Shown in pieces: positions 1-8,696 of a stretch of DNA of 54,989 nucleotides. Positions within the stretch are counted from its first letter, which is position 1; the number at the start of each line of letters is the position of its first letter. The DNA is from DASRHK01 sp035650495. Lineage in GTDB: Bacteria; Pseudomonadota; Gammaproteobacteria; Nevskiales; Nevskiaceae. Position numbers and translations under genes: made by a program. The stretch lies in the NCBI GenBank assembly GCA_035650495.1, contig DASRHK010000143.1, forward strand, positions 1-54,989, read 5' to 3'. The notes under the pieces were generated by a model. It had not been told where the DNA came from and did not search any database. It worked only from the letters and a program-made list of their open reading frames with translations.

Positions 1-812
1 CTGTTGCTGTAGGCGCGCACGGTGCCGGAGATGCCGATGCTCGCGATGTAGATGCGATTGCCGTCCGCGCTCACCGACAGGCCGTGGGAATAGAACGGCA
101 TCAGCGCGAGCGGCACCGGCAGGTTCGGATTGGAGAGGTCGATCGCGACCAGCGTGGGCGATCCCGGCGACGCCGAGTAGAACGTCTTGCCGTCGGGCGA
201 CATGCCGCTCTCGTGACCGAGCACGCCGATCGGCGTCGTCGATTTCCAGATCGGATGGCGGCAATCCTGCGAGATGTCGTAGACGTCGACGACGCCCGGC
301 GCCGCGGCGGGATTGCCCATCACCGCGGCGAGGATGCCGCGCTCCTTGCTGACGACCACCGACTCGTGTGGCGACAGCATCGCCGGCGTGGTCAGTCGCG
401 TGACCAGCGTCGGATGCGCGGGATCGGACATGTCCATCACGTTCACGCCCGCTTCGCCGTCGAACAGGTTGGTCGGATACACGAGCGTGGTGTCGTAGTA
501 GGCGCAGTCGTGTCCGGTCGAGTCGACGTAGCGCTCGACCTTGAAGCCGGCGACCGTGCCGACCGCGTTGGGGATCGTGTACGAGCCGATCAGCTCGGTG
601 TTGCAGGTGTAGCCCTGCGCGGCGCGACCGCTGTCGTGATCGGCCTGACTCACGCGACCCTGGATTCCGGTCTCGGGATTCGAGCCGGGTCCGCACGCCG
701 CCTTCGGCGTCGCATCGGGCGATTGCGCGATCGCCACCGCGAGCTCGTCGTTCGAAGAATTTCCGCACGCGCTCACGACGAGCGCGAGCGTCACCAGCCA
801 GAACCGTTTCAT
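1..812 (-). CDS. Putative lipoprotein with beta-propeller-like (LVIVD/YncE-like) repeats, 3' end outside the window
   Basis: The reading frame opens at an ATG (812-810) and runs off the left edge without a stop, so about 270 residues are visible. The N-terminus MKRFWLVTLALVVSACGN is a lipoprotein signal with lipobox VSAC. The rest has propeller-like blades: phrases such as GVNVMDMSDPAHPTLVTRL, a segment about bringing up a value and comparing it, and SPDGKTFY and SADGNRIYIAS, as in LVIVD or YncE-type surface proteins. No catalytic motif is visible. It is divergent from the desaturase at 946, with 133 bases between the two starts. Function is unknown; anchorage in the outer membrane or periplasm is inferred from the lipobox. 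Confidence 0.75.
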   Translation of the reverse strand, partial: MKRFWLVTLALVVSACGNSSNDELAVAIAQSPDATPKAACGPGSNPETGIQGRVSQADHDSGRAAQGYTCNTELIGSYTIPNAVGTVAGFKVERYVDSTGHDCAYYDTTLVYPTNLFDGEAGVNVMDMSDPAHPTLVTRLTTPAMLSPHESVVVSKERGILAAVMGNPAAAPGVVDVYDISQDCRHPIWKSTTPIGVLGHESGMSPDGKTFYSASPGSPTLVAIDLSNPNLPVPLALMPFYSHGLSVSADGNRIYIASIGISGTVRAYSN

Positions 813-945
813 CCCTGAATCCCCGGAGCCCCGTTGCCGATCCATCTTATACTTCCAGCCGGGGACCGCAGGCTCCCCGTTGCGCTCAGAGGATCTCTGT
901 CCTCCAAGTCCTGCTCCTCGCGGCGCGCATGGCGCGCAGGGAGCA

Positions 946-1701
946 ATGGCAATGGGCGAATCTCTGAAGGCTATGACACTGCTGCTCGCGCTGATGGCGG
1001 CGCTGGCGATCGTCGAGACCTGGATTCCGCGGCGCGCGTCGGAAGTCCCGCAAGGACCGCGATGGCGAATCAACCTCGCGCTGACGGCGATCTATCTCGC
1101 GCTCAATCTCGTGCTGACGCTCAGCGTGATCGGCATTGCCGCGTCGATGGACGCGCGTGGGGTCGGAGCGTTGCGATCGCTGCACCTGCCGACTGTCGCG
1201 CAATTCGCGATCGGCTTCGTGCTGCTCGACTTCTTCGCCTACGTCGTGCACGTACTGATGCACAAGTCGCCGCTGCTGTGGCGACTGCATCGCGTCCATC
1301 ACAGCGATCGTCACGTCGACGTCACCACGACGTTCCGGCAGCATCCGCTCGAAGGCGCGCTGCGCTTCGCGTTCACCGCGGCGCCTGCGTTGTCGCTCGG
1401 AGTGTCGGCGAATGCGACCGCGATCTATCGGCTGATCTCCGGGATCAATGCGCTGTTCGAGCACGCGAACATTCGCGTCGATGCGCGAGTGGATCGCTGG
1501 CTGCGCTGGCTGATCGTCACGCCCGACATGCACAAGATCCATCACTCGCGTCGTGCGATCGAGACCGACTCGAACTACGCGAACATCTTCTCGATGCACG
1601 ATCGGTTGTTCGGCACCTACACGCCGCGTGCGGACGATCTTCGCTATGGGCTCGACGAATCAGCTCCCGCGGCGCAGCCACACGAATACCGGCAGGCCTG
1701 A
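946..1701 (+). CDS. Sterol desaturase / fatty acid hydroxylase family protein
   Basis: A 251-residue integral membrane di-iron enzyme of the fatty acid hydroxylase superfamily. Membrane segments lie at about residues 10-25, 44-66 and 84-104. The histidine clusters are H102-x3-H106, HRVHH (115-119) and HKIHH (196-200), the full iron-ligand set. The ATG at 946 is chosen because AGGGAG lies 5 bases upstream; an in-frame TTG at 880 would add 22 unlikely residues. The family oxidises C-H bonds in sterols, carotenoids or lipids; the substrate here cannot be read from the sequence. The 3' end overlaps the convergent permease gene by 42 bases. A second, dissimilar member of the family lies at 11788-12765. 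Confidence 0.88.
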   Translation: MAMGESLKAMTLLLALMAALAIVETWIPRRASEVPQGPRWRINLALTAIYLALNLVLTLSVIGIAASMDARGVGALRSLHLPTVAQFAIGFVLLDFFAYVVHVLMHKSPLLWRLHRVHHSDRHVDVTTTFRQHPLEGALRFAFTAAPALSLGVSANATAIYRLISGINALFEHANIRVDARVDRWLRWLIVTPDMHKIHHSRRAIETDSNYANIFSMHDRLFGTYTPRADDLRYGLDESAPAAQPHEYRQA

Positions 1702-2952
1702 GAGCAGCAGCAGGAATCCCCAGAACACCACTTCCTGTCCGGCGCCGTAGATCGTCCACAGCGCATATGCCGACGCCGCGAGGAGAACCGTCGCACGACC
1801 GCGCGTGAGCGGGATCGGGCCTTTGCGCAGCAAGATGAGCGCGGCCATCGCACTGAACAGATACGGCACGAGATTCGCGAGCGTCGCGAGGAGCGACAGG
1901 AACGTGAACACCGCGACCAGTGGCCCGGTGTAGTTCAGCACGATCATGATCGATGCGATCACGCTGCCGACGACGAGCGCGAACGTCGGCGTGGCGCGTT
2001 CGTTCTCGCGCGCGAACGACGGCGGCAGCAGTCCGTCGCGTGCCATCGCCTGCGACAGCTGGCCCTGCAGCAGGATCCAGCCGTTCATGCAGCCGAACGC
2101 GCTGATGAATCCGACGACGGCCATGATCTTCCCGCCCGCGCCGCCCCAGACGACGTTGGCGACGTCCGCGAACGGTGCGTTGGATTTTGCGAGCACGGCC
2201 GGCGGCACGATCGCCATCGCTCCGACGCACACAAGGGCGGTGACGATCGCCGCGAGCGCGGTGCCGATCAGCGTCGCGCGCGCGACGTTGCGCGCAGGAT
2301 CGACCACTTTCGCCGACGCCACCGTCGCGCTCTCCAGTCCGAGCATCGCCCACAGCGCGAGCGCCGCGGCGGCGCTCGTCGCCTGCATCGTCGATTTGCC
2401 CGTCGGATTGAACGGCACGAGATTGTCGGGGTGCATGTAGAGCACGCCCATCAACATCAAGAGGAGCAGCGGCGCGAGCTTGAAGATGCTGGTCGTGAGC
2501 TGCACGACGCCCGCGGCGCGCACGCTGTGGATGCTGACGCCGGTGAGCATCCAGAGGAACGCGAGCGCGGTCGCGCCGGCGAGCACGTTGGATTGCGCAA
2601 GCGACGGTACCAGCGCGGAGAGATACGAGACGGTTGCGGTCGCCAGCGCCGCGTTGGTCACCCAGATCGAGATCCAGTACGACCACGCGACCAGGAATCC
2701 GGCGAAGTCGCCGAACGCCATGCGCGTGTAAGCGTAGATGCCGCCCGCGACGGCTTGCGTGCGCGCAAGCCACGCGAACGTGATCGCCAGCAGCAGCGCC
2801 CCCGTCGCGGTGAACAACCATCCGAGCGCGCTGACGCCGCCGTACGGCGCCATCGTCGCGGGCAACAGGAAGATGCCCGAGCCGACCATGTTGCCGAAGA
2901 CGAGCCCGATCGCCATGGGCAGCGACAGCAGTTTCTTCTGATCTTGGCTCAT
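1660..2952 (-). CDS. APC-superfamily amino acid permease / antiporter
   Basis: A 430-residue protein with about 12 membrane segments. The N-terminal phrase GLVFGNMVGSGIFLLP (about residues 16-31) is the signature of the first helix of the amino acid-polyamine-organocation superfamily, closest in style to AdiC/PotE-type basic amino acid or polyamine antiporters. Substrate is not determinable. Its ATG overlaps the TGA of the upstream Rieske gene (ATGA, 2949-2952), so it is probably translationally coupled in an operon MAPEG - Rieske - permease. A much longer in-frame extension exists upstream but lies inside the Rieske gene in another frame and is rejected. Confidence 0.9.
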   Translation of the reverse strand: MSQDQKKLLSLPMAIGLVFGNMVGSGIFLLPATMAPYGGVSALGWLFTATGALLLAITFAWLARTQAVAGGIYAYTRMAFGDFAGFLVAWSYWISIWVTNAALATATVSYLSALVPSLAQSNVLAGATALAFLWMLTGVSIHSVRAAGVVQLTTSIFKLAPLLLLMLMGVLYMHPDNLVPFNPTGKSTMQATSAAAALALWAMLGLESATVASAKVVDPARNVARATLIGTALAAIVTALVCVGAMAIVPPAVLAKSNAPFADVANVVWGGAGGKIMAVVGFISAFGCMNGWILLQGQLSQAMARDGLLPPSFARENERATPTFALVVGSVIASIMIVLNYTGPLVAVFTFLSLLATLANLVPYLFSAMAALILLRKGPIPLTRGRATVLLAASAYALWTIYGAGQEVVFWGFLLLLSGLPVFVWLRRGS

Positions 2953-3965
2953 TGCGCGTAGGCCGCCCGCAGCAGCTCGTGGAAATGCATCACACCGGTC
3001 TCCCGTTTCGGATTGAGCCGCCCCGCCTCGTAGCTGCCGGACGCAAGCCCCTTCTGTACTGCTTCGCAGATCGCAGCGTCCTCGATCTGCACCTGATCGC
3101 TGAAGTGCTGATCCTGCGCTCGCGACGCGTCGCCCGTCGAATCGGCGGGATAGTAATAGTCGAAGTCGACTCTGCACCGATCCACCGCGATCGGCACCAC
3201 CCGATTCGTCTGCAGCCGCCCCGGCAGGCAGTTCAGCATCGTGTTCGGCCAGACGAAGTAATAGAACGCATCCCCGCCCCCGTACGGCGCGCCTTGCGCG
3301 CGCTCCAGCGGCGAATGCTGCACCGAATGCCAGCGCGCGCACGTCGTCGTGTAGCTGCGATAGTCGAGGAGCCTGCTCAGCGCCGGATGGATGTGCGGCA
3401 GGTGGTAGCCCTCGAGGTAATTGTCGACGTAGACCTTCCAGTTGCAGGCGAGCTCGTAGCTCACGCGCCGATCGAAGCGCAGCGGCTTCGCGAGCGTCGC
3501 CTGCGCTTGCGTCTCGATGCCGTCGAGCATTTCATCGAGCCCGGGCGCAACGTCGAGCGCGCCGAACACGAGCGTCGACCATTGCGCGACGCGCGCGGGC
3601 GGCAGACAGATCCTGCTCACATCGAAGTCGGCGGCGTCCTGCATCTCGGGCGCGCTGCGGAGCTGTCCAGTCAGCGTGTAGGTCCAGCCGTGATACTTGC
3701 AGTGCAGCGCTTTGGCGCCGCGGCCGTCTTCCAGCGCGAGCGGGCCCGCGCGATGGCGGCACACGTTGTGGAATGCGCGCAAGCCACCATCGGCGCCGCG
3801 CACGGCGATGATGGGCACACCACCGAGCTCGCCGACGATGTGATCGCCGGGGCCGGTCAGCGCATCGGCGGCGCCGATCAGCTGCCAGCTGCGTCGGAAG
3901 ATCGTGCGCTGCTCGAGCGCGGCGACGTCGGGATCACAATAGAAGCGTGCAGCGAGTGAGAGCAT
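2949..3965 (-). CDS. Rieske [2Fe-2S] aromatic-ring-hydroxylating-type oxygenase, alpha subunit
   Basis: 338 residues. The N-terminal Rieske domain has C69-R-H71 and C89-K-Y-H92 as cluster ligands. The C-terminal catalytic domain has a mononuclear iron site, E185-x2-H188-x4-H193, within DNYLEGYHLPHIHP. This is the usual architecture of Rieske oxygenase alpha subunits, including choline/carnitine/glycine betaine monooxygenases as well as ring hydroxylases, so the substrate stays open. No ferredoxin or reductase gene is adjacent. Both ends are ATGA overlaps: with the MAPEG gene upstream and with the permease downstream. A neighbouring amino acid or amine permease weakly favours a quaternary amine or amino acid derivative over an arene; that is inference. 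Confidence 0.9.
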   Translation of the reverse strand: MLSLAARFYCDPDVAALEQRTIFRRSWQLIGAADALTGPGDHIVGELGGVPIIAVRGADGGLRAFHNVCRHRAGPLALEDGRGAKALHCKYHGWTYTLTGQLRSAPEMQDAADFDVSRICLPPARVAQWSTLVFGALDVAPGLDEMLDGIETQAQATLAKPLRFDRRVSYELACNWKVYVDNYLEGYHLPHIHPALSRLLDYRSYTTTCARWHSVQHSPLERAQGAPYGGGDAFYYFVWPNTMLNCLPGRLQTNRVVPIAVDRCRVDFDYYYPADSTGDASRAQDQHFSDQVQIEDAAICEAVQKGLASGSYEAGRLNPKRETGVMHFHELLRAAYAQ

Positions 3966-4384
3966 CAGAACACGGCCATCGCCGCGTTGAAGATCAGCAC
4001 CAGCAGCACGAGCGACGAGACGAAGAACACCGCGAAGCGCCGCAAGATGATGTTGCCGAGCGCCTGCACGAGGCTGTGCACGACGCGCAGCGCAACATAG
4101 ATCCAGGCGAGCGTTGCGTTGAAGCCAGCCCCCTGCCCGACCAGCGCGAGCACCAGCGCCGTCGCGTAGAAGATCGTGGGCTGCTCGAACAGGTGGTTGT
4201 AGTTGTCTGCCTTCCAGCGCACGTGCGGCGGCAGCTGGCTCATCTGCTCGCCGCGCGGCGCATCGGGATCGAGGCGCATGCGCGCGGCCCGGATCGCCGG
4301 GATGCGGGTGACATACATCCACGCCCACATGACCATGGTCCAGACGACGAGCGCCATCACCGGCGCGAGGATCGGGCTGTGCAT
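3965..4384 (-). CDS. MAPEG family membrane protein
   Basis: 139 residues, four predicted membrane helices (about 5-25, 65-85, 88-108, 115-137). The phrase NHLFEQPTIFYA, at about residues 63-74, is typical of the MAPEG family (membrane-associated proteins in eicosanoid and glutathione metabolism). Bacterial members are mostly uncharacterised; some conjugate glutathione to electrophiles. It is first gene of a three-gene operon, with its TGA overlapping the ATG of the Rieske oxygenase. Start ATG at 4384; it is divergent from the lipoprotein gene at 4460. Confidence 0.85.
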   Translation of the reverse strand: MHSPILAPVMALVVWTMVMWAWMYVTRIPAIRAARMRLDPDAPRGEQMSQLPPHVRWKADNYNHLFEQPTIFYATALVLALVGQGAGFNATLAWIYVALRVVHSLVQALGNIILRRFAVFFVSSLVLLVLIFNAAMAVF

Positions 4385-4423
4385 GCGGAAGTCCCCCCAG
4401 GAGTTCGCGCCATCTTAAAGGGT

Positions 4424-4429
4424 TAGAAT
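4424..4429 (+). promoter_or_regulatory. Candidate -10 element TAGAAT
   Basis: TAGAAT lies 30 bases before the ATG at 4460 in the short divergent gap between the MAPEG operon and the lipoprotein gene. No good -35 is seen. An AGGGGAG ribosome binding site follows at 4447-4453. Confidence 0.35.
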
Positions 4430-4459
4430 CCGGTCACAACAAGATCAGGGGAGCCTTTC

Positions 4460-4945
4460 ATGCACAAGCATTCCTGGATTGCCTTCGTCAGCGCGCTCGC
4501 GTTGCTCGTAGCCTGCTCGCACGAGCAGCCGAAACCCGAGAGCAAGAGCAAGGCCGCGACATCGTCGGAAAGCAAGCCGGCCAAGTCGGAGTCGAAGTCC
4601 GCCGCCGACAAGGCCAAGTCCGTGACCGCCGCCATCGACGCCTGGGCCGCCGCCTGGAGCAAGCGCGACGTCGACGCCTATCTCGACGCCTACGCGCCGG
4701 ACTTCAAGCCGGAGAAAGGCAAGCGCGCCGAATGGGTCAAGCAGCGCCGCGAGCGCATCAGCGGCGCCAAGAGCATCAAGGTGACGATCGGCACGCCGCA
4801 GGTCACGTCGAGCGGCGCCGACAAGGCCACCGCGCGCTTCACGCAGACGTACGAGTCCGACACGCACAGCGACACGTCCGAGAAGAAGCTCGAGTTCCGC
4901 AACGTCGACGGCCGCTGGCTGATCACGCGCGAAACATCGCTCTGA
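4460..4945 (+). CDS. Lipoprotein with a NTF2-like (Cds6/SnoaL-type) domain
   Basis: 161 residues. The signal peptide ends in LLVACS, a lipobox, so the mature protein starts at Cys20. A low-complexity Lys/Ser/Glu linker (about 25-55) spaces a compact C-terminal domain (about 56-161) from the membrane. That domain begins VTAAIDAWAAAWSKRDVDAYL and ends with a GRWLITRE strand, the pattern of NTF2-like domains often attached to L,D-transpeptidases. No transpeptidase domain is present here. The start is supported by AGGGGAG seven bases upstream. The role is probably envelope-associated binding; no enzyme activity is claimed. Confidence 0.8.
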   Translation: MHKHSWIAFVSALALLVACSHEQPKPESKSKAATSSESKPAKSESKSAADKAKSVTAAIDAWAAAWSKRDVDAYLDAYAPDFKPEKGKRAEWVKQRRERISGAKSIKVTIGTPQVTSSGADKATARFTQTYESDTHSDTSEKKLEFRNVDGRWLITRETSL

Positions 4946-4954
4946 GCGATCCGC

Positions 4955-4960
4955 GATAAT
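4955..4960 (+). promoter_or_regulatory. Candidate -10 element GATAAT, only 7 bases before the start codon
   Basis: GATAAT is followed after 7 bases by the ATG at 4968, and no Shine-Dalgarno sequence precedes that ATG. This spacing is what a leaderless transcript would need. Confidence 0.35.
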
Positions 4961-4967
4961 CGCCGCC

Positions 4968-5786
4968 ATGGCAACCGAAACGAGCAACATGGCGGTGTTC
5001 TGCGATTTCGAGAACGTCGCGCTGGGCGTGCGGGAATCGCACCACGGTAACTTCGACATCGGCAACGTGCTCGAGCGCTTGCTGCTGAAAGGGAGCATCG
5101 TCGTGCGCAAGGCGTATTGCGACTGGGATCGCTACAAGGAGTTCAAGGCGGCGATGCACGAGGCCGCCTTCGAGCTGATCGAGATCCCGCACGTGCGTCA
5201 GTCCGGCAAGAACTCCGCCGACATCCGCATGGTCGTCGACGCGCTCGACCTCTGCTACACCAAGCCGCACGTCGACACCTTCGTGATGCTGTCGGGCGAC
5301 TCGGACTTTTCGCCGCTGGTCGCCAAGCTGCGCGAGAACAACAAGGTCGTCATCGGCGTGGGCGTGAAGAACTCCACGTCCGATCTGCTCGCCTCGGCTT
5401 GCGACGAGTTCATCTTCTACGACGACCTCGTGCGCGAGGAAGCACGCAAGCGCAAGCGGCGCGCGCCGAAGGAAGCGAAGTCGAAGGAGAAGGAGCACGC
5501 CCCGAAATCGAGCGCGAACGGCACCGAAGAGGATCGCCGGCAGGAAGCGATCGACCTGGTGATGGAGACGATCGAGGCCGTGCAGCGCGATCGCGGCGCC
5601 GAGGATCGCGTGTGGGGCTCGATCGTCAAGCAGGCCCTCAAGCGGCGCAAGCCCGGCTTCCGCGAGAGCTACTACGGCTTCGAGTCGTTCACCGACGTGC
5701 TCGAGGAAGCGCAGCGCCGCGGGCTGATGAAGCTCGTCCACGACGATCGCTCCGGCGGCTATCTCATCGAGACGCGCAGCCGGTAG
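4968..5786 (+). CDS. NYN domain protein with C-terminal OST-HTH/LOTUS domain
   Basis: 272 residues. The N-terminal NYN (PIN-like) domain carries the acidic residues expected of this nuclease fold: D13 (in FCDFEN), D85 and D91, and D111/D113 in SGDSDFSPLV. A charged, Lys/Arg/Glu-rich linker (about 145-185) leads to a winged-helix OST-HTH/LOTUS-type domain (about 188-272) ending GYLIETRSR. Bacterial proteins with this layout are predicted RNA-binding ribonucleases (LabA/DUF88 group), but few have been tested. It stands alone between a lipoprotein and a convergent flavoprotein. The start lacks a Shine-Dalgarno sequence; an alternative ATG is seven codons in. Confidence 0.88.
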   Translation: MATETSNMAVFCDFENVALGVRESHHGNFDIGNVLERLLLKGSIVVRKAYCDWDRYKEFKAAMHEAAFELIEIPHVRQSGKNSADIRMVVDALDLCYTKPHVDTFVMLSGDSDFSPLVAKLRENNKVVIGVGVKNSTSDLLASACDEFIFYDDLVREEARKRKRRAPKEAKSKEKEHAPKSSANGTEEDRRQEAIDLVMETIEAVQRDRGAEDRVWGSIVKQALKRRKPGFRESYYGFESFTDVLEEAQRRGLMKLVHDDRSGGYLIETRSR

Positions 5787-5807
5787 AGCGCAGGAACGCG
5801 CGCCGCG

Positions 5808-7022
5808 TCACGCCGCCGCGCGGACTCCAGTCATCGCGGCGACGCTGTCCGGCGCGAAGAATTCCGCCGGCGAGATCGTCCCTGCGTTCATCTGCACGAA
5901 GCGATCCATCGCGCTCGCATTGCCTGCGATCGCCCCGAACAGCTGCTGCACTTCCGGCGGCGGCGGCTGCAGCGACGCGAGCCCACAGGTGAAGTCGTAC
6001 ATGGGCAGCACCTTCGCGTCGCGCGCGCGCTGATACTCGTCCATCGCGACGTCGTACGGCTTCGCACCCGACAGCGATTCGTCGATCGCGGCGGCGCACG
6101 CCTGCGCGTCGCGGAAAGCGTCGTTGATGCCTTGCGCGGTGATCGGATCCTTGAGATAGCCCGCGTCGCCGACCAGGGCCCAGCCCGGACCGAACGGCTT
6201 GCGGAAGAAATTCGGCGTCGACGTGCCGACGTAGCGCGTCTCCCGCCGGGCTTGCCGCGTGCGCTCGTAGAACCCCGGCACCTGCTGCAGCACCTTATCG
6301 AAGTTGCCCTCGACGTCGTTGCGGTTCGCTTCGTACTCGCTCACCGGCCAGCCGCCGACGACCATGGTCAGGCCGTCGTGCGTCGGCGCCGCCGCGAAGC
6401 CGCGCTGCGGAAGGATGTAGGTCTCGAAGCGGCCGTTCATCGGCAATCCACTCCAGTACGCGTAGTACGGTTGCAGCAGCGGCGCGCGCTCGTGATAGCG
6501 CTCGGCTTTCACGGCGCCGGCGACGACCGAGGCACGGCCATCGGCGCCGACGACGACCGTTGCGCGCTCCTCGACCGTCGCGCCGGTTTTCTTCGAGCGG
6601 CCTCGAATGCCGACGACGCTCCCCTGCTCGGTGAGCAAGCCTTCCACGCTGAAGTCCTCCCGCACCTCGGCGCCGGCCTCCTCAGCCGCGTCGCGCAGCA
6701 GCTTGTCGAGCACGATGCGGCGCGGGCAGTACGCGGGTGGCAGCTCCGGCGTACCGGGAGATCCCGAGAGCTTGAACGCTCCGAAGTCGAAGCTGTAGGT
6801 GTCGATCGGCGGCAAACCCGTTGCCAGCAGACGATCGAGAAGGCCCCAGCGAGCCAAGGCCGCGGCCGCCACGGGATGCACGACATGTGTGGACAGTGTG
6901 TCGCTCGGGAACGTGGCCCGGTCGACGAGCAGCACGCGATAGCCCTTGCGAGCCAGCAGCATCGCGGTCGGGGAACCGGCGCAGCGCGCGCCGACGACGA
7001 TCGCATCGAAAGTCTTGCTCAT
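5808..7022 (-). CDS. FAD-dependent oxidoreductase (geranylgeranyl reductase / aromatic hydroxylase-like flavoprotein)
   Basis: 404 residues. An N-terminal Rossmann dinucleotide-binding motif reads VVGARCAGSPTA (residues 10-20), a GxRxAG variant seen in the geranylgeranyl reductase-like branch of group A flavoproteins. The second FAD motif is GPGWALVGDAGYLKDPITAQG (about 290), where the GD contacts the FAD ribose; residues around 165-175 include VVGADGR, the DG motif. The substrate is unknown. It is convergent with the NYN gene, 21 bases apart, and starts at an ATG at 7022. Confidence 0.85.
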   Translation of the reverse strand: MSKTFDAIVVGARCAGSPTAMLLARKGYRVLLVDRATFPSDTLSTHVVHPVAAAALARWGLLDRLLATGLPPIDTYSFDFGAFKLSGSPGTPELPPAYCPRRIVLDKLLRDAAEEAGAEVREDFSVEGLLTEQGSVVGIRGRSKKTGATVEERATVVVGADGRASVVAGAVKAERYHERAPLLQPYYAYWSGLPMNGRFETYILPQRGFAAAPTHDGLTMVVGGWPVSEYEANRNDVEGNFDKVLQQVPGFYERTRQARRETRYVGTSTPNFFRKPFGPGWALVGDAGYLKDPITAQGINDAFRDAQACAAAIDESLSGAKPYDVAMDEYQRARDAKVLPMYDFTCGLASLQPPPPEVQQLFGAIAGNASAMDRFVQMNAGTISPAEFFAPDSVAAMTGVRAAA

Positions 7023-7109
7023 GGTCCTCTCCCTCGAGCAGAAGGCACGTCCCCGGCGTTGCCAGCGTAGCGCCGGCGCGCGAGCGTGGAAAGCGTCGCC
7101 GCGCGGCAG

Positions 7110-7370
7110 CTATGCGCAATTGGCCCGCTGGGCCTGGACGCGTCCGCGCACCTCGCTCGCGTAGGTCAGGCATTCCGGATGGTAGTAGCGCGAGATCCTG
7201 TCGGCGCCGACGGTCTCCAGCTCGAAGTGATTGACCTTGATCACCTCGCCACAGGCAGCGCAAGGCCGACCCGGGCTGCGTCCGCCCCACACCGATTCCG
7301 GCGCGGTTGCCGGCAGCTCCCGGCTTTCGAATTTCGCCTCGATCGTCTTACGCGTCGCTTCATCAAGCAT
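7110..7370 (-). CDS. Small protein with a putative zinc-ribbon
   Basis: 86 residues. The middle has CAAC (about residues 37-40) followed by an HPEC motif near the C-terminus, a possible four-ligand metal site. The ATG at 7370 is preferred over an in-frame GTG at 7376 because AGGGG lies eight bases before the ATG but only two before the GTG. No specific family is recognised; small soluble proteins of this type are common as conserved hypotheticals. It sits divergent to the sigma factor gene, with 93 bases between start codons, so it could share a control region with it. Confidence 0.6.
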   Translation of the reverse strand: MLDEATRKTIEAKFESRELPATAPESVWGGRSPGRPCAACGEVIKVNHFELETVGADRISRYYHPECLTYASEVRGRVQAQRANCA

Positions 7371-7451
7371 GGCCACATCCCCTTTCGGTCGTGCTCAATG
7401 GCTCGCAAATTGGGAATGGGCTTTCGGGTTTCAAGACCCCCGCCGCTCAGT

Positions 7452-7457
7452 CACAAT
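7452..7457 (+). promoter_or_regulatory. Candidate -10 element CACAAT directly upstream of the sigma factor start
   Basis: CACAAT ends six bases before the ATG at 7464, with no Shine-Dalgarno sequence between. A TTTCAA at 7429-7434 is at -35 distance but is a weak match. A leaderless transcript is possible. Confidence 0.3.
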
Positions 7458-7463
7458 TTGCGG

Positions 7464-8696
7464 ATGAGTCAGCCCGTCCAACCTTCCAGCGTCGATGCCA
7501 TCTACCGCGCCGAATCGCGCGCGGTGCTGGCGACGCTGATCCGCCTGCTCGGCGACTTCGATCTCGCCGAAGAAGCACTGCACGAAGCGTTCCGCGCGGC
7601 GGTCGAGAGCTGGCCGCGCGACGGCATCCCGGACAATCCGCGCGCGTGGCTCGTCTCCACTGGCCGCTTCAAGGCGATCGACCAGATCCGCAGGCACGCG
7701 CGCTTCGAGCCGCTCGACGTCGAGGTGCACGACACCGCCGCCGAAGATCCCGCCGATCTCGATACCGAGAGCGTCGAAGACGATCGGCTGCGCCTGATCT
7801 TCACGTGCTGTCATCCTGCGCTGGCGCCCGATGCGCAGGTCGCGCTCACGCTGCGCGAAGTGTGCGGGCTCACCACTGAAGAGATCGCCGCGGCGTTCCT
7901 GACGCCGGCGCCGACGCTCGCGCAGCGCATCGTGCGCGCGAAGTCGAAGATCCGCGACGCGAAGATTCCCTATGAAGTGCCGCCGGCGGCAGCGCTGCCG
8001 TCGCGGCTCGACTCGGTGCTGCGCGTGATCTATCTCGTCTACAACGAGGGCTACGCCGCGAGCTCGGGCGATGCCCTGCTTCGCCATGACCTGGCGGCGG
8101 AGGCGATCCGCCTCGGGCGACTACTCGCGCAGCTGCTGCCCGAGCCCGAAGCGCTGGGCCTGCTCGCGCTGATGCTGCTGCACGATTCCCGTCGCGAGAC
8201 GCGCGCGTCGGCGGATGGCGAGCTCGTGCTGCTCGAGGATCAGGATCGAGCGCGCTGGAACCGCGCGCAGATCGACGAAGGTGCCGCGCTCGTCGAGCGC
8301 GCGCTCGGATCGCGACGATTCGGGCCGTACACGCTGCAAGCTGCGATCGCCGCGGTGCATGCCGAGGCGGCGGACGCGGCGTCGACCGACTGGAACCAGA
8401 TCGTCGGGCTCTACGATCTGCTGATGCGCATGGAGGCCTCCTCGATCGTCGAGCTCAATCGCGCGGTCGCGATCGCCATGCGCGATGGTCCGCAAGCCGG
8501 CCTCGCGCTCATCGAGTCGATCCTGTCGCGCGGCGATCTCGAGGACTATCGGCTCGTGCACGCGGCGCGGGCGGATCTGTGCCGGCGGCTCGGGCGCAAG
8601 GACGATGCGCGTGCTTCGTACCAGCGCGCGCTCGCGCTGACGAAGCAGGAAGCCGAGCGACGCTTCCTGACGCGCCGCCTGGCTGAGCTCGCGTGA
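7464..8696 (+). CDS. ECF-type RNA polymerase sigma factor, ECF42-like, with long C-terminal extension
   Basis: 410 residues, about twice the length of a plain ECF sigma factor. Region 2 spans about residues 12-80 and includes DLAEEALHEAFRAAVESW and TGRFKAIDQIRRHAR; region 4 spans about 110-170 with LTLREVCGLTTEEIAAAF and APTLAQRIVRAK. The remaining 230 residues are helical and TPR-like, as in the ECF42 group and the DUF6596 family. Known ECF42 genes lie beside genes for DGPF/YCII-domain proteins, and four such partners follow here (9576-11260), which strongly supports the assignment. No anti-sigma factor is adjacent, again typical of the group; the C-terminal extension is thought to take the control role. 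The ATG at 7464 fits the family N-terminus. Confidence 0.9.
   Translation: MSQPVQPSSVDAIYRAESRAVLATLIRLLGDFDLAEEALHEAFRAAVESWPRDGIPDNPRAWLVSTGRFKAIDQIRRHARFEPLDVEVHDTAAEDPADLDTESVEDDRLRLIFTCCHPALAPDAQVALTLREVCGLTTEEIAAAFLTPAPTLAQRIVRAKSKIRDAKIPYEVPPAAALPSRLDSVLRVIYLVYNEGYAASSGDALLRHDLAAEAIRLGRLLAQLLPEPEALGLLALMLLHDSRRETRASADGELVLLEDQDRARWNRAQIDEGAALVERALGSRRFGPYTLQAAIAAVHAEAADAASTDWNQIVGLYDLLMRMEASSIVELNRAVAIAMRDGPQAGLALIESILSRGDLEDYRLVHAARADLCRRLGRKDDARASYQRALALTKQEAERRFLTRRLAELA

Noticed and set aside
7086..7463. Longer sigma factor starting at 7086
   Set aside because: The extension crosses the zinc-ribbon gene on the other strand and does not resemble sigma factors; the family N-terminus fits ATG 7464.
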